A stretch of 60,996 nucleotides of DNA from SAR202 cluster bacterium (GTDB lineage Bacteria > Chloroflexota > Dehalococcoidia > UBA3495): assembly GCA_009392775.1 (NCBI GenBank), contig VFFT01000060.1, forward strand, positions 1 through 60,996. The letters run 5' to 3'. This document shows positions 26,902 to 35,311 of this stretch, piece by piece. Under the pieces are notes generated by a model that saw only the letters and a list, made by a program, of their open reading frames with translations, made no database searches and had not been told where the DNA came from. The position numbers and the translations under genes were made by a program. Every line of letters begins with the position of its first letter. Positions within the stretch are counted from its first letter, which is position 1.

Positions 26902-28443
26902 TTAGTGTTCGTTGTTATTTATCCAATCGGAAACGCGCTCTGCGATCATAATCGTTGTGCAGTTGGTGTTGGCTCGAATACAGTCTGGTAGGACTGAGAC
27001 GTCAACTACGCGAAGGTTATCTACACCATACACGTGGCAATATTGATCCACCACCGCCATGGGATCATTCGATGGGCCCATTTTACAAGTTCCCGATATA
27101 TGGTGGGTGGTGGTGACGTTCTGCAATAACCATTGATCCAACGTATCATTAGATGCCAGATCCGCTGGAGTTGGGGTTATCGGCTCCAACGCGAATTCCT
27201 GATATTTGTCGTGCTGAAGAAGGTTAAGGCATATTCTGACCCCTTCCCTCATTCGCTCCCGATCCCACGGTGTTTCCATAAAACGGTAATTTAGATTGGG
27301 TTGGGTATATGGATCCACTTTAGATAGCGTTAATTCGCCTGCGCCTTCGGCTAATTCGAGCATTACCGTGAATCGGATTCCCTCGCCTTCGAGAGGATCT
27401 CCACCCATCGGAGAGGAGAACGATGATTGCAGTATTTGCATATCGTTACGATCTTTAGAACCATCTGCTGTATACCGAACAGCTAGTTGAGTACGTGGAG
27501 CTTGCGGATCCATTGGGAAATCATCTTTCACCCGAACGGGAACTCGAACGTTGGGGTGGTCTCTCAAGTTTTGACCGACTCCGGGTGCTTCATGAACCAC
27601 TGGAATACCCATCTGTGTTAAATGGTCCTTGGGGCCTATCCCAGACAGTAACAGTAGTTGGGGGGATGCTATCCCGCCTGAGCTGACTATGATTTGATCG
27701 CCTTCAACGGTAAAAACCTCACCGCCACTCTCTACAGTTACTCCGACAGCTATCCCTGATTCAACAACTATCTTATGAGCGGTTACACTCGATCTAACTG
27801 TGAGATTCAATCGATTTCTGATTGGGTTCAAGTACGTAAGAGCGGTACTCATGCGGACCCCATTGGGATTGTTCATTGGAATTGGCCCAACCCCACCAGA
27901 ATCTGGATTGTTCATGTCGGGATCTTCAGGATACCCTGCAGCGATGCAGGCTTCTCGAAACGCGGTCTGAGCAGGCAACCAAGTCTCCGGTTTGTGCCGC
28001 CTGACAGGTATTGGACCGTCTGAACCATGAAAATCGTCTTTGATATCCGTATCTGTCTCCGCTTTTCGAAAGTATGGCAATGTCTTGATAAACGACCATT
28101 CATCGTTGCCCCAAGAAGCCCAGTTGTCATAGTCCTCTGGAACTCCTCTAAGGAATACCTGACCATTTATAGCGCTTGACCCACCAACAACCCGTCCCCT
28201 AGGTACCGGCATGGGACCTTGTTCTGGAGTGGCGGTTCCATACCAAGACCAGTTATGCGGGGCATTTATAGCGGAGGCAGTTTGGTCGTAACCGAATTTC
28301 AAATCGTTTGGGTACTCCTCAAAGTCCGGATAATCTGGGCCTGCCTCCAGCAACAAGACGGACTTGTTAGGATCTTCTGTCAGGCGAGTAGCAAGCACGC
28401 AACCCGCCGAGCCGGCACCAACTATGATGTAATCGTATTTCAT
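26902..28443 (-). CDS. GMC-family FAD-dependent oxidoreductase (choline dehydrogenase-like)
   Basis: A 513-residue member of the glucose-methanol-choline family, which oxidises alcohols with FAD. It has the dinucleotide-binding start YDYIIVGAGSAGCVLATRL, GRVVGGSSAINGQVFLRG (signature 1) and GIASPQLLLLSGIGPKDHL (signature 2). The catalytic His is in HHISGTCKMG and an Asn replaces the second His in NTNCTTIMIAE. AGGAGG lies 7 nt before the ATG. It is the second gene of the LLM-GMC-ThDP-monooxygenase run. It resembles the other GMC protein at 35312 throughout, so the two are paralogues. Alcohol substrate unknown. Confidence 0.93.
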   Translation of the reverse strand: MKYDYIIVGAGSAGCVLATRLTEDPNKSVLLLEAGPDYPDFEEYPNDLKFGYDQTASAINAPHNWSWYGTATPEQGPMPVPRGRVVGGSSAINGQVFLRGVPEDYDNWASWGNDEWSFIKTLPYFRKAETDTDIKDDFHGSDGPIPVRRHKPETWLPAQTAFREACIAAGYPEDPDMNNPDSGGVGPIPMNNPNGVRMSTALTYLNPIRNRLNLTVRSSVTAHKIVVESGIAVGVTVESGGEVFTVEGDQIIVSSGGIASPQLLLLSGIGPKDHLTQMGIPVVHEAPGVGQNLRDHPNVRVPVRVKDDFPMDPQAPRTQLAVRYTADGSKDRNDMQILQSSFSSPMGGDPLEGEGIRFTVMLELAEGAGELTLSKVDPYTQPNLNYRFMETPWDRERMREGVRICLNLLQHDKYQEFALEPITPTPADLASNDTLDQWLLQNVTTTHHISGTCKMGPSNDPMAVVDQYCHVYGVDNLRVVDVSVLPDCIRANTNCTTIMIAERVSDWINNNEH

Positions 28444-28502
28444 GAATATCCTCCTTCAACGTCGCGTATTTGATCGGTGATCAACTGCTCAATAATTTGG
28501 GT

Positions 28503-29417
28503 TCAGCTTTGAATTGTTTCCTGTTTAAGGTCAAGAATTTGATCGGCAAGCGTGACTAACCAGGATATACCTTGCCTCGCATGGTCAGGAACAGTATGGT
28601 CTTCATTATATGTGTCAAATAGGACATATTGACATCCTAGTTCTTCAAGAGTCAACAGGTCGTCTCTAATCTGAGCGATGGTTCCGTGCCCTGCGAGACG
28701 GTCTTCGGATTTAATGGCTTCGGGAGTCACCTTTAGCTTAATGCGCGGGCATATATCAGGACTAGGTTTATCGGATTGATTGGCAATGCGGTCAAGGCGG
28801 GCAATACCGGTGGTTTTAAAATTGGACAAACTTATTCGAATTGGATGCCAAGCATCGGCGAAATCAACGGCCCTTTTGAGAGCAGCATCGCTATACCCTC
28901 CTACCCAGATAGGAGGCACTCGCTTTGGCTTTGGAGCAGTGTAGATGTTCTCAAAGGAGATGAATCTCCCCTTGTAAGAGGCAATGTCGTTGGTCCACAA
29001 GACTTTTAGTGCTGCCAGATACTCGTTAGTTATCGCACCGCGAGAGTGATATGGGACACCTAAGGCTTCGTACTCTTGCACGGACCATCCAACACCGAAT
29101 CCGCAAATCAGACGTCCGTTAGAAAACTGATCAATACTTGAGCAAGCCTTTGCTGTTTCTAGAATATGACGATACGGGGCGACGAATACTGTGGTGCCTA
29201 TTTCTATTGACTTAGTAATCCCGCTCATCCAGCCGAGAGTGGAAATAGGCTCATAAAAGGGTGCGGGGTATCTGGATTGGACTTCCTCTGGAATAGCGAT
29301 ATGATCGGATGTCATGACTAAGTGATAGCCGCACTCTTCTGAGGTGTGAACCCATTCCTCCATCGAATCCGGTCCTACTCCTGGTCCGAAATTAATGAGA
29401 TTTACGCCAAACTTCAT
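28503..29417 (-). CDS. LLM-class F420-dependent oxidoreductase
   Basis: The 304-residue protein starts MKFGVNLINFGPGVG, then VMTSDHIAIPEEVQSRYPAP, IEIGTTVFVAPYRHILETAK and GRLICGFGVGWSVQEYEALG, the classic sequence of the TIGR03619-like F420-dependent branch of luciferase-like enzymes. GGGGAGA is 12 nt before the ATG at 29417; an in-frame TTG lies at 29438 but inside that site. It is the first gene of the minus-strand run ending in the acyl-CoA-dehydrogenase-like monooxygenase. F420 use is inferred from family resemblance. Confidence 0.88.
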   Translation of the reverse strand: MKFGVNLINFGPGVGPDSMEEWVHTSEECGYHLVMTSDHIAIPEEVQSRYPAPFYEPISTLGWMSGITKSIEIGTTVFVAPYRHILETAKACSSIDQFSNGRLICGFGVGWSVQEYEALGVPYHSRGAITNEYLAALKVLWTNDIASYKGRFISFENIYTAPKPKRVPPIWVGGYSDAALKRAVDFADAWHPIRISLSNFKTTGIARLDRIANQSDKPSPDICPRIKLKVTPEAIKSEDRLAGHGTIAQIRDDLLTLEELGCQYVLFDTYNEDHTVPDHARQGISWLVTLADQILDLKQETIQS

Positions 29418-29579
29418 CGTATAGTGTGGTCTCCCCAAAAATTAAAAACGAGGGCACCCCTGTCTTGGGGCAACGGTAAGAACTGTAGCTTTGGACTGAA
29501 TTAATGTCAATTACGGTGTGGTGGACGGGCACGTAAGAGACCATCTCACAAAGAGGATATTCCGGTTTATTTCGAGTTG

Positions 29580-29588
29580 TGCTATGCT
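29580..29588 (+). promoter_or_regulatory. candidate extended -10 promoter
   Basis: TGCTATGCT matches an extended -10 (TG-n-TATGCT). Transcription would begin around 29595, so the 16-nt motif AACAGAATCCTAACAG at 29601-29616 lies at the very start of the leader. No good -35 is visible. Confidence 0.4.
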
Positions 29589-29627
29589 TGGGGGTAAGTG
29601 AACAGAATCCTAACAGAGGAGGAAACA

Positions 29628-30110
29628 ATGGCTAGGAAAATTGATGGAGAAACATATAGGGGACAAGCTTTGACCGTGCCGCTATCCGATGATGGGCAAG
29701 TATCTCTTTACGTGTGGCCCTGCAGAATTCTCAGGCCTGGTCCTGAAGGAATGGGCGGACCCACTTTGGGAGTGGACGTAGGTAACGAAGAGGTAATCCG
29801 ATACGACTGTCACGATAAACCGGGCCACTGGCATCGTGGTGGTTACGATAGAAAAGGACGACCAGGTAACTCTCACGTAGACTTCCCAGACGGAGTAGAG
29901 AGCGTCGACGCTCAAGTAACATGGAGTTTTGATCAAATAAGCAGTGAATGCGCTTCATTGTTGAAAGAAGCAGAGCACGAAGACGCTGCCGGCAAATTGA
30001 ATTCTGACCTAGTCAAGAAGGGTCTAACTGCGATCAAGGCGCATTTGGATGACTCCGGAGATCTTCGAGGGCAAGCCATCGGAGAAAACTTGATTTCTAC
30101 GAATTATTAG
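29628..30110 (+). CDS. unknown protein with His-rich beta-strand core (160 aa)
   Basis: The start at 29628 follows AGAGGAGGAAACA, an excellent ribosome binding site, and the gene has its own promoter and terminator, so it is surely expressed. I cannot name the family. Residues 55-84 hold YDCHDKPGHWHRGGYDRKGR and SHVDFPDGV, a pattern of alternating His and Asp in short strands. This recalls small nuclease- or toxin-like DUFs in which an R-x-D-x-x-H-G-x-x-H-x-H core is seen. The C-terminal half is helical and acidic with Lys. No signal or membrane segment is present. No antitoxin-like neighbour is found, so a toxin role is only a thought. Confidence 0.7.
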   Translation: MARKIDGETYRGQALTVPLSDDGQVSLYVWPCRILRPGPEGMGGPTLGVDVGNEEVIRYDCHDKPGHWHRGGYDRKGRPGNSHVDFPDGVESVDAQVTWSFDQISSECASLLKEAEHEDAAGKLNSDLVKKGLTAIKAHLDDSGDLRGQAIGENLISTNY

Positions 30111-30141
30111 TCTTTACTAGGATCCTAACTTAGGATGTTTT

Positions 30142-30170
30142 ATGGGGAGAAGGATTCTCCCCATAATTTT
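30142..30170 (+). terminator. rho-independent terminator
   Basis: ATGGGGAGAA and TTCTCCCCAT form a perfect 10-bp stem with a GGA loop, followed by AATTTT. It sits 31 bp after the stop of the unknown gene and before the hydrolase start. Confidence 0.75.
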
Positions 30171-30200
30171 GTGCGAATTTATTTGAAAGGTGTATGTACA

Positions 30201-31052
30201 TTGGAACCGGTAAGTAAATATATAGTAGCAAATGGATTGAAACAGCATTATTTGGATTGGGGGAATTCAGACGCCCAGACTGTTTTAATGACTCACGGCA
30301 TCGGATTGTGCGCCCAAATATGGAACAACGCAGCTCGGTCATTGGCCAGTGATTACCACGTGCTGTCTCTTGACCTTAGAGCGCATGGCGACACCGACGA
30401 TCCAGGGAAAGACTATGAGTTTTTCAAGATGGGTGAGGATATAGCAGCGTTCATTCGAGAATTGGGTATCAATGGTGCCTGGGGAGTCGGCCATTCAGCG
30501 GGCGGTATGTCACTCTTGATCTCAGATCACGTGGTACCAGGGCAATTAGAAAAAATCATGTTGATTGATACTAGAGTCGGTGATGGCCCAATGTCTCGCC
30601 TAAGTCCTGAGGAGCGGGCAGAGCGGTTAAAGAGGACAGGCCAGAAAAGAATGATCTGGGAAACACAAGAGATAATGTATGAGGCCTATCGGAACAGGCG
30701 CGTGTTTCAGACGTGGACAGATGAAGTGTTCAGTGACTACATTTACGGTGGAACCCGTGTTCTGGATGACGGCACAGCGCAAATAAAGTGTTCCAATCTG
30801 GTTGAAGCGACATTTTACGAAACTCGTAACCTCATGGATACCTCTCAGGTTCTGCGCGGTCTAGGCGCGCGATACATGTTGGCCGTTGGGAATTATGAAG
30901 GCAACCAAAAAACTAGTGACAAGGCCGTACAGACATTAAGCAAAGAGGCCCGAGAGTTCCAATTTTATCAATTTCCAGAGGGGTCTCACTTTGTACCTAT
31001 GGAGCATCCAAACTTGGTTTTAGCTCAAATTAGATCGTATTTGGACTGGTAA
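30201..31052 (+). CDS. alpha/beta-fold hydrolase
   Basis: The product (283 residues from the TTG at 30201) is an alpha/beta hydrolase: oxyanion motif VLMTHGIGLCAQIW, nucleophile elbow GVGHSAGGM, and the catalytic His in GSHFVPMEHPN close to the C-terminus. An acid residue is expected near AVGNYEGNQKT or IDTRVG but cannot be fixed. The longer frame from 30135 would begin before the terminator hairpin at 30142, so I chose the TTG, which has AAAGG 11 nt upstream; this start is not certain. Substrate is likely an ester, lactone or C-C bond of the meta-cleavage type. It converges on the MFS exporter gene. Confidence 0.85.
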   Translation: MEPVSKYIVANGLKQHYLDWGNSDAQTVLMTHGIGLCAQIWNNAARSLASDYHVLSLDLRAHGDTDDPGKDYEFFKMGEDIAAFIRELGINGAWGVGHSAGGMSLLISDHVVPGQLEKIMLIDTRVGDGPMSRLSPEERAERLKRTGQKRMIWETQEIMYEAYRNRRVFQTWTDEVFSDYIYGGTRVLDDGTAQIKCSNLVEATFYETRNLMDTSQVLRGLGARYMLAVGNYEGNQKTSDKAVQTLSKEAREFQFYQFPEGSHFVPMEHPNLVLAQIRSYLDW

Positions 31053-31076
31053 TCAACTCACAGGGGTAATGGATTG

Positions 31077-32510
31077 CTACCTAATCTGAGATTTCATCTG
31101 GAATAGCGTTGATACGAGCGCGAGTAATATGAGGCACCCCAGACACCGGTAGGCCCATTGTAAACCAATTACGAATGCCGCGGCCGTACCGGCGGTGTCC
31201 GCTGATATCACGGCGTCGAGACTGGGATCGAACCCCAAAGAACCCATGGTTACAGTTACGACGCTGGTGACTAAGGCAACACTTACTATACTCCCAGAAT
31301 TGCGGACAAGGTTTACCATACTTGAGGCCAATCCCCTCTGGTTCTCTGGGGTGGAACTCAAGATGGCGCTTGAATTGGGCGAGTAGAAGATTCCCATCCC
31401 TGTGCTATGCAGTAGTAGTCCCGCAATTACATGCATCAAGCTTGAATTCAGCGATAGAAAAGATAAGACTAAAAGGCCCGTAGCCGAGATCATGAGACCG
31501 AGGATAGTGAACCTACCCCAGCCGAAATAGTCAGACAATCGTCCACTCAGTGCGCCACAAACGGCCATAGAAAAAGCCCCAGGAATAACAGCAAGCCCCG
31601 AAACCTTGGGGCTGTACCCTAGTATCTCCTGCAAATAGAAAGGTGTGAGGAACAACACGCCGGAGCTTCCGAAGAACATTAGGAAAGCTCCTGTAACGCC
31701 CCAAGAAAAGCGCGGCACTTTGAACAGATTAAGGTCCACTATGGGTGATACTGAACGGATCTCCCTCAAAATGAATGCTATTACAAGAATTGCTATCCCT
31801 GAGAAGGTAAGAATCGGCAACACAAAGTGCGCAAATACGATTCTAGGGTTAGTCGCAACTAGCATTATACCTAAGATAGCGCATCCGGAGGTCCCAGCAC
31901 CCATCCAATCAAAAGGTTCAATAGCGTAGGCTCGTTCAAGCGTTTGTTCGTCCTTCATGCGTCTGACCGCGACAGCTAACGCCAGACTAAGAGAGAGCAA
32001 CGGAATGTTTCCAAGAAACACTGCTCGCCACCCATAGAGATCAACAAGCAAGCCACCAAACGCTGGGCCGGCAATCGCTCCCAATCCGACTGTCGTCATA
32101 ATTAATCCGATTGCTCTTCCGCGTTGATTCCCGGGAAAGGTGGAAATGACTAGGGCCATACCTAAGCCTTGCGTCATCGCTGCACCTAAGCCTTGGAATA
32201 TTCTGCTTAGTAGTAGGATTCCCATACTCGGCGAAGCACTGGCCCCTATGGTTGCCAAAAGTAGTATCGTGCATCCAAGGTAATAAATTTTTGCTAAACC
32301 CCAAATATCACCTAGTCGGCCCATCGGGAGCAAAAGAATGACTATTGTGAGGGAAAACACAATCACTACCCACTGTGTAGTAGGCAGATCTGTAGCGAAA
32401 TAGTTCGCAATAGAGGGTAGAGCTACACTTACACTTCCGTGATCAATTACTGAACAAAAAGTTCCCACTGCGACAGCAGAGAAAACAAGCCAACGTCGGG
32501 ATACGAACAT
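31077..32510 (-). CDS. MFS transporter, DHA2 (EmrB/QacA) family, 14 TM
   Basis: The 477-residue membrane protein has about 14 hydrophobic helices. Family signatures are DHGSVSVALPSIANYF in helix 1, MGRLGDIWGLAKIY (loop 2-3), and LGAIAGPAFGGLLVDLYGWR at the antiporter motif C. Members expel drugs or metabolites in exchange for protons. The Asp in helix 1 (V-I-D-H) is present, as in QacA-like pumps. No transcriptional regulator is next to it. Its stop is 24 bp from that of the alpha/beta hydrolase, and the PTE-like lactonase gene ends 40 bp from its start on the same strand. Confidence 0.9.
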   Translation of the reverse strand: MFVSRRWLVFSAVAVGTFCSVIDHGSVSVALPSIANYFATDLPTTQWVVIVFSLTIVILLLPMGRLGDIWGLAKIYYLGCTILLLATIGASASPSMGILLLSRIFQGLGAAMTQGLGMALVISTFPGNQRGRAIGLIMTTVGLGAIAGPAFGGLLVDLYGWRAVFLGNIPLLSLSLALAVAVRRMKDEQTLERAYAIEPFDWMGAGTSGCAILGIMLVATNPRIVFAHFVLPILTFSGIAILVIAFILREIRSVSPIVDLNLFKVPRFSWGVTGAFLMFFGSSGVLFLTPFYLQEILGYSPKVSGLAVIPGAFSMAVCGALSGRLSDYFGWGRFTILGLMISATGLLVLSFLSLNSSLMHVIAGLLLHSTGMGIFYSPNSSAILSSTPENQRGLASSMVNLVRNSGSIVSVALVTSVVTVTMGSLGFDPSLDAVISADTAGTAAAFVIGLQWAYRCLGCLILLALVSTLFQMKSQIR

Positions 32511-32550
32511 TTAGTTAGACATACTCACATCACTTAGGCCGGCGATACTA

Positions 32551-33507
32551 TCAGCGCCCTTCCAGGAACTGCTTGGGATTGTGGATCATCATCTTGTCAA
32601 TATCATCTTGTGTGACGCCGAGTTCCAAGAGCCGCGGCAAAACCTTTCTGGTTATAAAGTTATATCCATCAGGATTGGCCCGAAAGCGCTCTTCTTGCAT
32701 TTTGGCACCGTGACGCGCTTTCGGAACGGAGTAGTCATGTGACAGGATCAAGCGTTGGACGAACCCCTCATCGATTAATTGCTTGACTATGTCTGTCCGT
32801 TTTTCCCAGTCAGGGGTGCCTGGTCGAATTCCACCAGGATATCGATCTAGCCCGACCCACACACCATTGTCAAGGAGCTCATGCAGGTATGAGATGTCAG
32901 TGTCATCATTACTGTGTCCTATGTAGACCTTTGTGAGGTCTACCCCTTCTTCCTTGAGGATTGCTATTTGTTGTAGGCCTACTTTGTCTGGGGACCATGT
33001 ATGGGTCGAGATCGGTGACTGCGTCTCTAAGTGGGTAAGAGCTGCAGCTCGTAGTATCACTTCTTGTGGTGGAGTGACCCCACCAGCGTCACTAGCTACT
33101 TTAATGATCCCTGCTTTAATTCCGGTCCCTTCGATGCCGACGCGTATTTCACGGATATATAGCTCCGATATAACTTTCGGGGCCACGTCTCCAAATGGTC
33201 TTGGCACTGCGAGGTGATTGCCAGTGGCCGCGACGATTTGAACTCCGCTCCGTTCTGAGACGCGCTTTATCAGTTGAATATCTCTTCCAAGATCAATTGT
33301 GGTTAGATCGATTATGCTTTTAAGTCCCTCTTGACGTGCCTGCGTCAGTGCTTCGACTGATTGATCTTCTAGCCCTGGGTCTATGAATTCAGGATATATC
33401 TGGCGAATGCCTGCGGCATTCGTCCCAACGTGTTCGTGGCATAGAGTGAATCCCAGATCGTCAGTTGAGATGGGGCCGAGGACTGTCTCTATTTGTGGCA
33501 CGAGCAT
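32551..33507 (-). CDS. phosphotriesterase-like amidohydrolase (PTE/PLL family)
   Basis: This 318-residue protein shows the binuclear metal site of the phosphotriesterase family: H-E-H in FTLCHEHVGTN, the Lys that is usually carboxylated in GIIKVASDAGG, His in ISTHTW, His in YIGHSNDD, and Asp in LILSHDYS. The relatives are mostly lactonases with side activity on phosphotriesters. A start at 33507 follows GGAGG by 5 nt and is much better than the longer frame from 33543. It is divergent from the CMD gene at 33664. It may open a lactone for the catabolic cluster that follows. Confidence 0.9.
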   Translation of the reverse strand: MLVPQIETVLGPISTDDLGFTLCHEHVGTNAAGIRQIYPEFIDPGLEDQSVEALTQARQEGLKSIIDLTTIDLGRDIQLIKRVSERSGVQIVAATGNHLAVPRPFGDVAPKVISELYIREIRVGIEGTGIKAGIIKVASDAGGVTPPQEVILRAAALTHLETQSPISTHTWSPDKVGLQQIAILKEEGVDLTKVYIGHSNDDTDISYLHELLDNGVWVGLDRYPGGIRPGTPDWEKRTDIVKQLIDEGFVQRLILSHDYSVPKARHGAKMQEERFRANPDGYNFITRKVLPRLLELGVTQDDIDKMMIHNPKQFLEGR

Positions 33508-33663
33508 ATACCTCCGGTATTCATTATTGTGTAAGGGTATCATACCTCACGAAGTTGGCCACAGGTAACTTCGACGGCGACTTGCCACAACATAGACTTC
33601 TAAATACAATTCGATCCATGTTCAGGGAACAACAAATTATAAATACCAGTATTGGAGGGATAT

Positions 33664-34218
33664 ATGGCTCGTATACCGGCGGCCGATAGGAATAGTGTTC
33701 CGGAAGAATTTCGCAATGCCTATGATGCGGTCATGGATGCAAACAACGGGCGACTATCCGGGCCTACGTCGATTACAATCAACAGTCCAGAGATGGCTAG
33801 CAGGCGCGGGGCTCTAACAAACTATCTGCGTTACGAAGTTCAATTCGAGAAAAAGTACCTCGAACTTGCCATAATAACTACTGCACGGCTAATGGATTGT
33901 GCTTACGTGTGGAATGCCCACGCTCCAGCAGCGCGGAAAGAAGGGATATCAGATCAATTGATTGACGCTCTTAGGGAAAAGAAGACTATGCCACAGATCT
34001 CCGATGAAGAGAGTGTCATAATAGCTTACGCTACCGAGTTTTACACAGCTCACAGGATAACCGATAATACCTTTAGTAAGGCGCTTGATCTGTTTGGCAC
34101 GCAATATTTGGTAGAACTCACTACACTCATGGGTCACTATGCTCAAACCGCTTTCATATTGAATGCGTTTGAGGTTGAAATAAGTGCCGATTCTACTGAA
34201 CCCAGACTCCCTGTTTGA
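33664..34218 (+). CDS. carboxymuconolactone decarboxylase (CMD/AhpD-like) family protein
   Basis: The 184-residue protein has the all-helical CMD fold with ELAIITTARLMDCAYVWNAH, AARKEGISDQLIDALR and LTTLMGHYAQTAFILNAF. A single Cys near the active helix replaces the CxxC of AhpD, so peroxidase-type activity is unlikely; a decarboxylase or isomerase role is more in line. GGAGGG is 5 nt before the ATG at 33664. It is the first gene of a long plus-strand cluster and a paralogue of the gene at 54742 (same MARIP start, same LPV end). Confidence 0.88.
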   Translation: MARIPAADRNSVPEEFRNAYDAVMDANNGRLSGPTSITINSPEMASRRGALTNYLRYEVQFEKKYLELAIITTARLMDCAYVWNAHAPAARKEGISDQLIDALREKKTMPQISDEESVIIAYATEFYTAHRITDNTFSKALDLFGTQYLVELTTLMGHYAQTAFILNAFEVEISADSTEPRLPV

Positions 34219-34267
34219 TTGCTAAAATCAAACTACATTGCGACTTTATGTATCTAGGAGATATTCA

Positions 34268-35275
34268 TTGAAGACTATTGACATCCACGCACATCTAATG
34301 CCTCAAAGCTTCTGGCGCGCTGCCGAATCGGGGGAATCCTGGTATGGTATGCGCCTAGAGGAAATTAATGGACGTCAGTTTACAACAAATGGCTCACGTA
34401 GAGACGGAGTCACTTCCGACAAGCTCAACTCAACTCCGAGCGAGCGAATCGAGGATATGGACCGTCAGTCGGTCGACATACAAGTAGTATCCACTGCTAC
34501 TCCCATGTTCGGTTACGACTTGGATGTCCAAGATGGCTTAGCACTTGCTCACGATATCAATAACGAGATATATGATATGACCACGGCTTGGCCAGAGCGC
34601 TTCATTGGTTTAGGAACGCTACCTATGCAAGATGTACCTACGGCTATAGGCGAGCTGGAACGATGTATGACCGATTTGGGATTTAAGGGAGCTGAACTAG
34701 ACACAGTCGTCAACGGGAAGAACTGGGATGAGCCAGAATTCTTACCACTATTCCAAGCTGCTGAAGATATGGGTGCTGTACTATTTTATCATCCGCAGCC
34801 GAACAATAATTTAGTTGCTGAAACGTTCGCAAAGTACTCGATGGGAAACAGCTTTGGAGTTCCGCTGGAAGACACGCTGGTCGTGGCTACCCTTATTCTA
34901 GGAGGTGTCCTGGAAAAATGTCCGAACCTTAAGGTATGTGTTGCACATGGTGGAGGCGCCGCATGTTTTGGTATGGGCCGAATGGATCGCGGCTGGCAGG
35001 TTAGAGCAGAGGCCAGGACCAATATATCGAGACCCCCAAGTACTTATCAGAGCCAGTTGTATTATGACTGTATCACCATGAACGAAAGAGCCCTTCGCTT
35101 CCTAATCGATGAAGTCGGAATTGAGCGGGTGGTACTGGGAAGCGATTGGCCATACGTCGCATGGGACCCATCCCCTGTCCATTGGATAAATAGCTTGGAG
35201 TCTTTGACGGAGCAAGAGAAAGAGAAAATCCTGTGGCGCAATCTTGAAGTGTTACTCGATCTTGATGCAGCCTAA
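34268..35275 (+). CDS. ACMSD-like amidohydrolase
   Basis: This 335-residue protein is in the ACMSD branch of amidohydrolases, metal-dependent non-oxidative decarboxylases or hydrolases. It has IDIHAHLMP (metal His pair), the YHPQPNNN His, VCVAHGGGAACFGMGRMDR and the C-terminal Asp in VLGSDWPYVAW. The TTG at 34268 is chosen, with TAGGAG 8 nt upstream; a longer frame to 34238 lacks such a site. The gene starts 49 bp after the CMD-like gene and is followed by the GMC gene. A ring-cleavage or 2-hydroxymuconate type acid is a fair substrate guess, but it is not shown. Confidence 0.88.
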   Translation: MKTIDIHAHLMPQSFWRAAESGESWYGMRLEEINGRQFTTNGSRRDGVTSDKLNSTPSERIEDMDRQSVDIQVVSTATPMFGYDLDVQDGLALAHDINNEIYDMTTAWPERFIGLGTLPMQDVPTAIGELERCMTDLGFKGAELDTVVNGKNWDEPEFLPLFQAAEDMGAVLFYHPQPNNNLVAETFAKYSMGNSFGVPLEDTLVVATLILGGVLEKCPNLKVCVAHGGGAACFGMGRMDRGWQVRAEARTNISRPPSTYQSQLYYDCITMNERALRFLIDEVGIERVVLGSDWPYVAWDPSPVHWINSLESLTEQEKEKILWRNLEVLLDLDAA

Positions 35276-35311
35276 AAACTCCCCCATATTTTAATTTTGT
35301 AGAGACTAGAT

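Noticed and set aside
31221..31240. tRNA-like T-arm (minus strand GGGGTTCGATCCC)
   Set aside because: It lies inside the coding part of the MFS exporter and no acceptor, D or anticodon arm can be drawn around it.
34213..34233. Inverted repeat GTTTGATT/AATCAAAC as a terminator after the CMD gene
   Set aside because: The stem is AT-rich, includes the stop codon and lacks a T-run; the next gene follows in 50 bp and is probably in the same operon.
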